Shown in pieces: positions 63,472-64,000 of a DNA stretch of 64,000 nucleotides (position 1 is its first letter; each line of letters starts with the position of its first letter). The stretch is from Deinococcus aquiradiocola. GTDB lineage: Bacteria > Deinococcota > Deinococci > Deinococcales > Deinococcaceae. The position numbers were made by a program, and so were the translations under genes. The DNA lies in assembly GCF_014646915.1 (NCBI RefSeq), contig NZ_BMOE01000010.1:73383-137382 (forward strand). The letters run 5' to 3'. A model generated the notes under the pieces. That model worked only from the letters and a program-made list of their open reading frames with translations, was not told the origin of the DNA and made no database searches.

Positions 63472-64000
63472 CCACCCCGCCCCCCCGCAAGCCCGTCTGG
63501 CCGTGGTGGGTCCTCGGCGGCGTCGTCGCCCTGCTCCTCCTGATCGGCATCGTCGCCCCGCGCGACAACACCAGCGAACTCGCCCTCAGCGACTTCCAGA
63601 CCGCGCTCGCGCAGGGCCAGGTGAGCCGCGTCGTCATCACCAACCAGAACAACCTCGCCACCGTCAGCGGCATGCTCCGCAGCGGCGCGACCTTCAGCAC
63701 CCGCACCCTCAGCAGCGACCCCCTCATCAGTCTCCCCAGTCTCGAAGCGCGCGGCGTGGCCGTGCAGCTCGCGTCCACCGGACGGCTCGGCTGGGTCACG
63801 GTCCTCAGCACCGTCCTCACCGGCGCGCTCATCGTGGTGCTGCTCGTGGTCCTGCTGCGCGGCAACCGCCAGGGCGGCGGCGATGCCGCCGGAGCCTTCG
63901 GGCGGAGCAAGGCGACAGTGCACTCGGAAGGGCAGGTGAAGGTCAGCTTCGCGGACGTCGCCGGCGCCGACGAAGCCAAAGCCGACCTCGTCGAAGTCGT
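63468..64000 (+). CDS. ftsH: ATP-dependent zinc metalloprotease FtsH, N-terminal part
   Basis: About 177 codons visible. N-terminal membrane segment (VWPWWVLGGVVALLLLIGIVAP), FtsH periplasmic domain (TSELALSDFQTALAQGQVSRVVITNQNN), second membrane helix (LGWVTVLSTVLTGALIVVLLVVLLRG), then KVSFADVAGADEAKADLVEVV, the beginning of the AAA domain (FtsH hallmark TFxDVAGxDEAKEEL). The gene leaves the window at the right edge. GGAG lies 11 nt before the ATG. Divergent from dnaK. Confidence 0.95.
   Translation, partial: MTTPPPRKPVWPWWVLGGVVALLLLIGIVAPRDNTSELALSDFQTALAQGQVSRVVITNQNNLATVSGMLRSGATFSTRTLSSDPLISLPSLEARGVAVQLASTGRLGWVTVLSTVLTGALIVVLLVVLLRGNRQGGGDAAGAFGRSKATVHSEGQVKVSFADVAGADEAKADLVEV

Overview
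The window is a GC-rich bacterial chromosome segment that looks like Deinococcus. The reasons are: very many genes whose start codon lies 5-9 nt after a -10 hexamer (leaderless mRNAs, typical of Deinococcus); a dnaK operon with an HspR-type (HAIR) operator; a long TamB-like envelope protein together with a lepB and pilT complement; a type III glutamine synthetase facing a type I enzyme; and SAM-I control of metX. No tRNA, rRNA, CRISPR array, insertion sequence or prophage was seen. This is core genome, and its novelty lies mainly in regulatory architecture and intergenic repeats.

Layout. 1-8.4 kb: 5' end of rpsB, a secreted TPR protein, coaE, a DUF503 protein, lepB, a small Ser/Thr kinase coupled to a 2'-5' RNA ligase-like protein, a GNAT enzyme, pilT and an HD-GYP protein. 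8.6-13.3 kb: a CRP/FNR regulator, two flavin ferredoxin/NADPH reductases, an unknown protein and an AAC(3)-type acetyltransferase. 13.4-20.2 kb: divergent glnN (GSIII) and glnA (GSI), then a PHP histidinol phosphatase and a PolX with a degenerate polymerase site. 20.2-27.4 kb: a HAMP receptor coupled to a GntR regulator, divergent from a complete livJHMGF branched-chain amino acid ABC operon with a palindromic operator over its promoter. 27.6-31.7 kb: a DUF59 protein, two rhodaneses, efp, accB and accC. 32-37.3 kb: an exported protein with 11-residue repeats, a sugar porter, an ABC-F protein and a small membrane protein. 37.35-47.4 kb: one 10-kb TamB/DUF490 gene. 47.5-51.2 kb: acylphosphatase, a Fur-family regulator and a Zn/Mn ABC transporter. 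51.3-58 kb: nitroreductase/HxlR pair, SAM-I riboswitch-metX, S9 peptidase, GNAT and a DHA2 efflux pump. 58.2-64 kb: a glycine-rich-domain protein, dnaJ, a VF530 protein, grpE, dnaK and the 5' end of ftsH.

Two patterns stand out. First, a ~135-bp intergenic repeat family (three good copies, one diverged copy, several probable relicts) starts exactly at the stop codon of a host gene, with a constant 12 nt between that TGA and an internal CTGAAC. Second, at least five genes (a TPR protein, an ABC-F ATPase, the metal ABC ATPase, tamB and ftsH) are preceded by a short upstream ORF whose TGA overlaps the start codon of the main gene. Most of these uORFs start just after a -10 box, so they would be leaderless. 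This suggests a common translational-coupling architecture. The ABC-F uORF carries a Pro-Pro-Gly motif, and the ABC-F gene itself encodes eight consecutive prolines, which makes a link to EF-P-type stalling plausible.

Functionally, the window combines nitrogen assimilation (GSI, GSIII, liv transport), fatty-acid precursor synthesis (accBC), translation elongation (efp, ABC-F), envelope biogenesis (lepB, tamB), metal homeostasis (Fur-type boxes over three promoters) and heat-shock proteostasis (dnaK-grpE-dnaJ under a HAIR box, beside ftsH).
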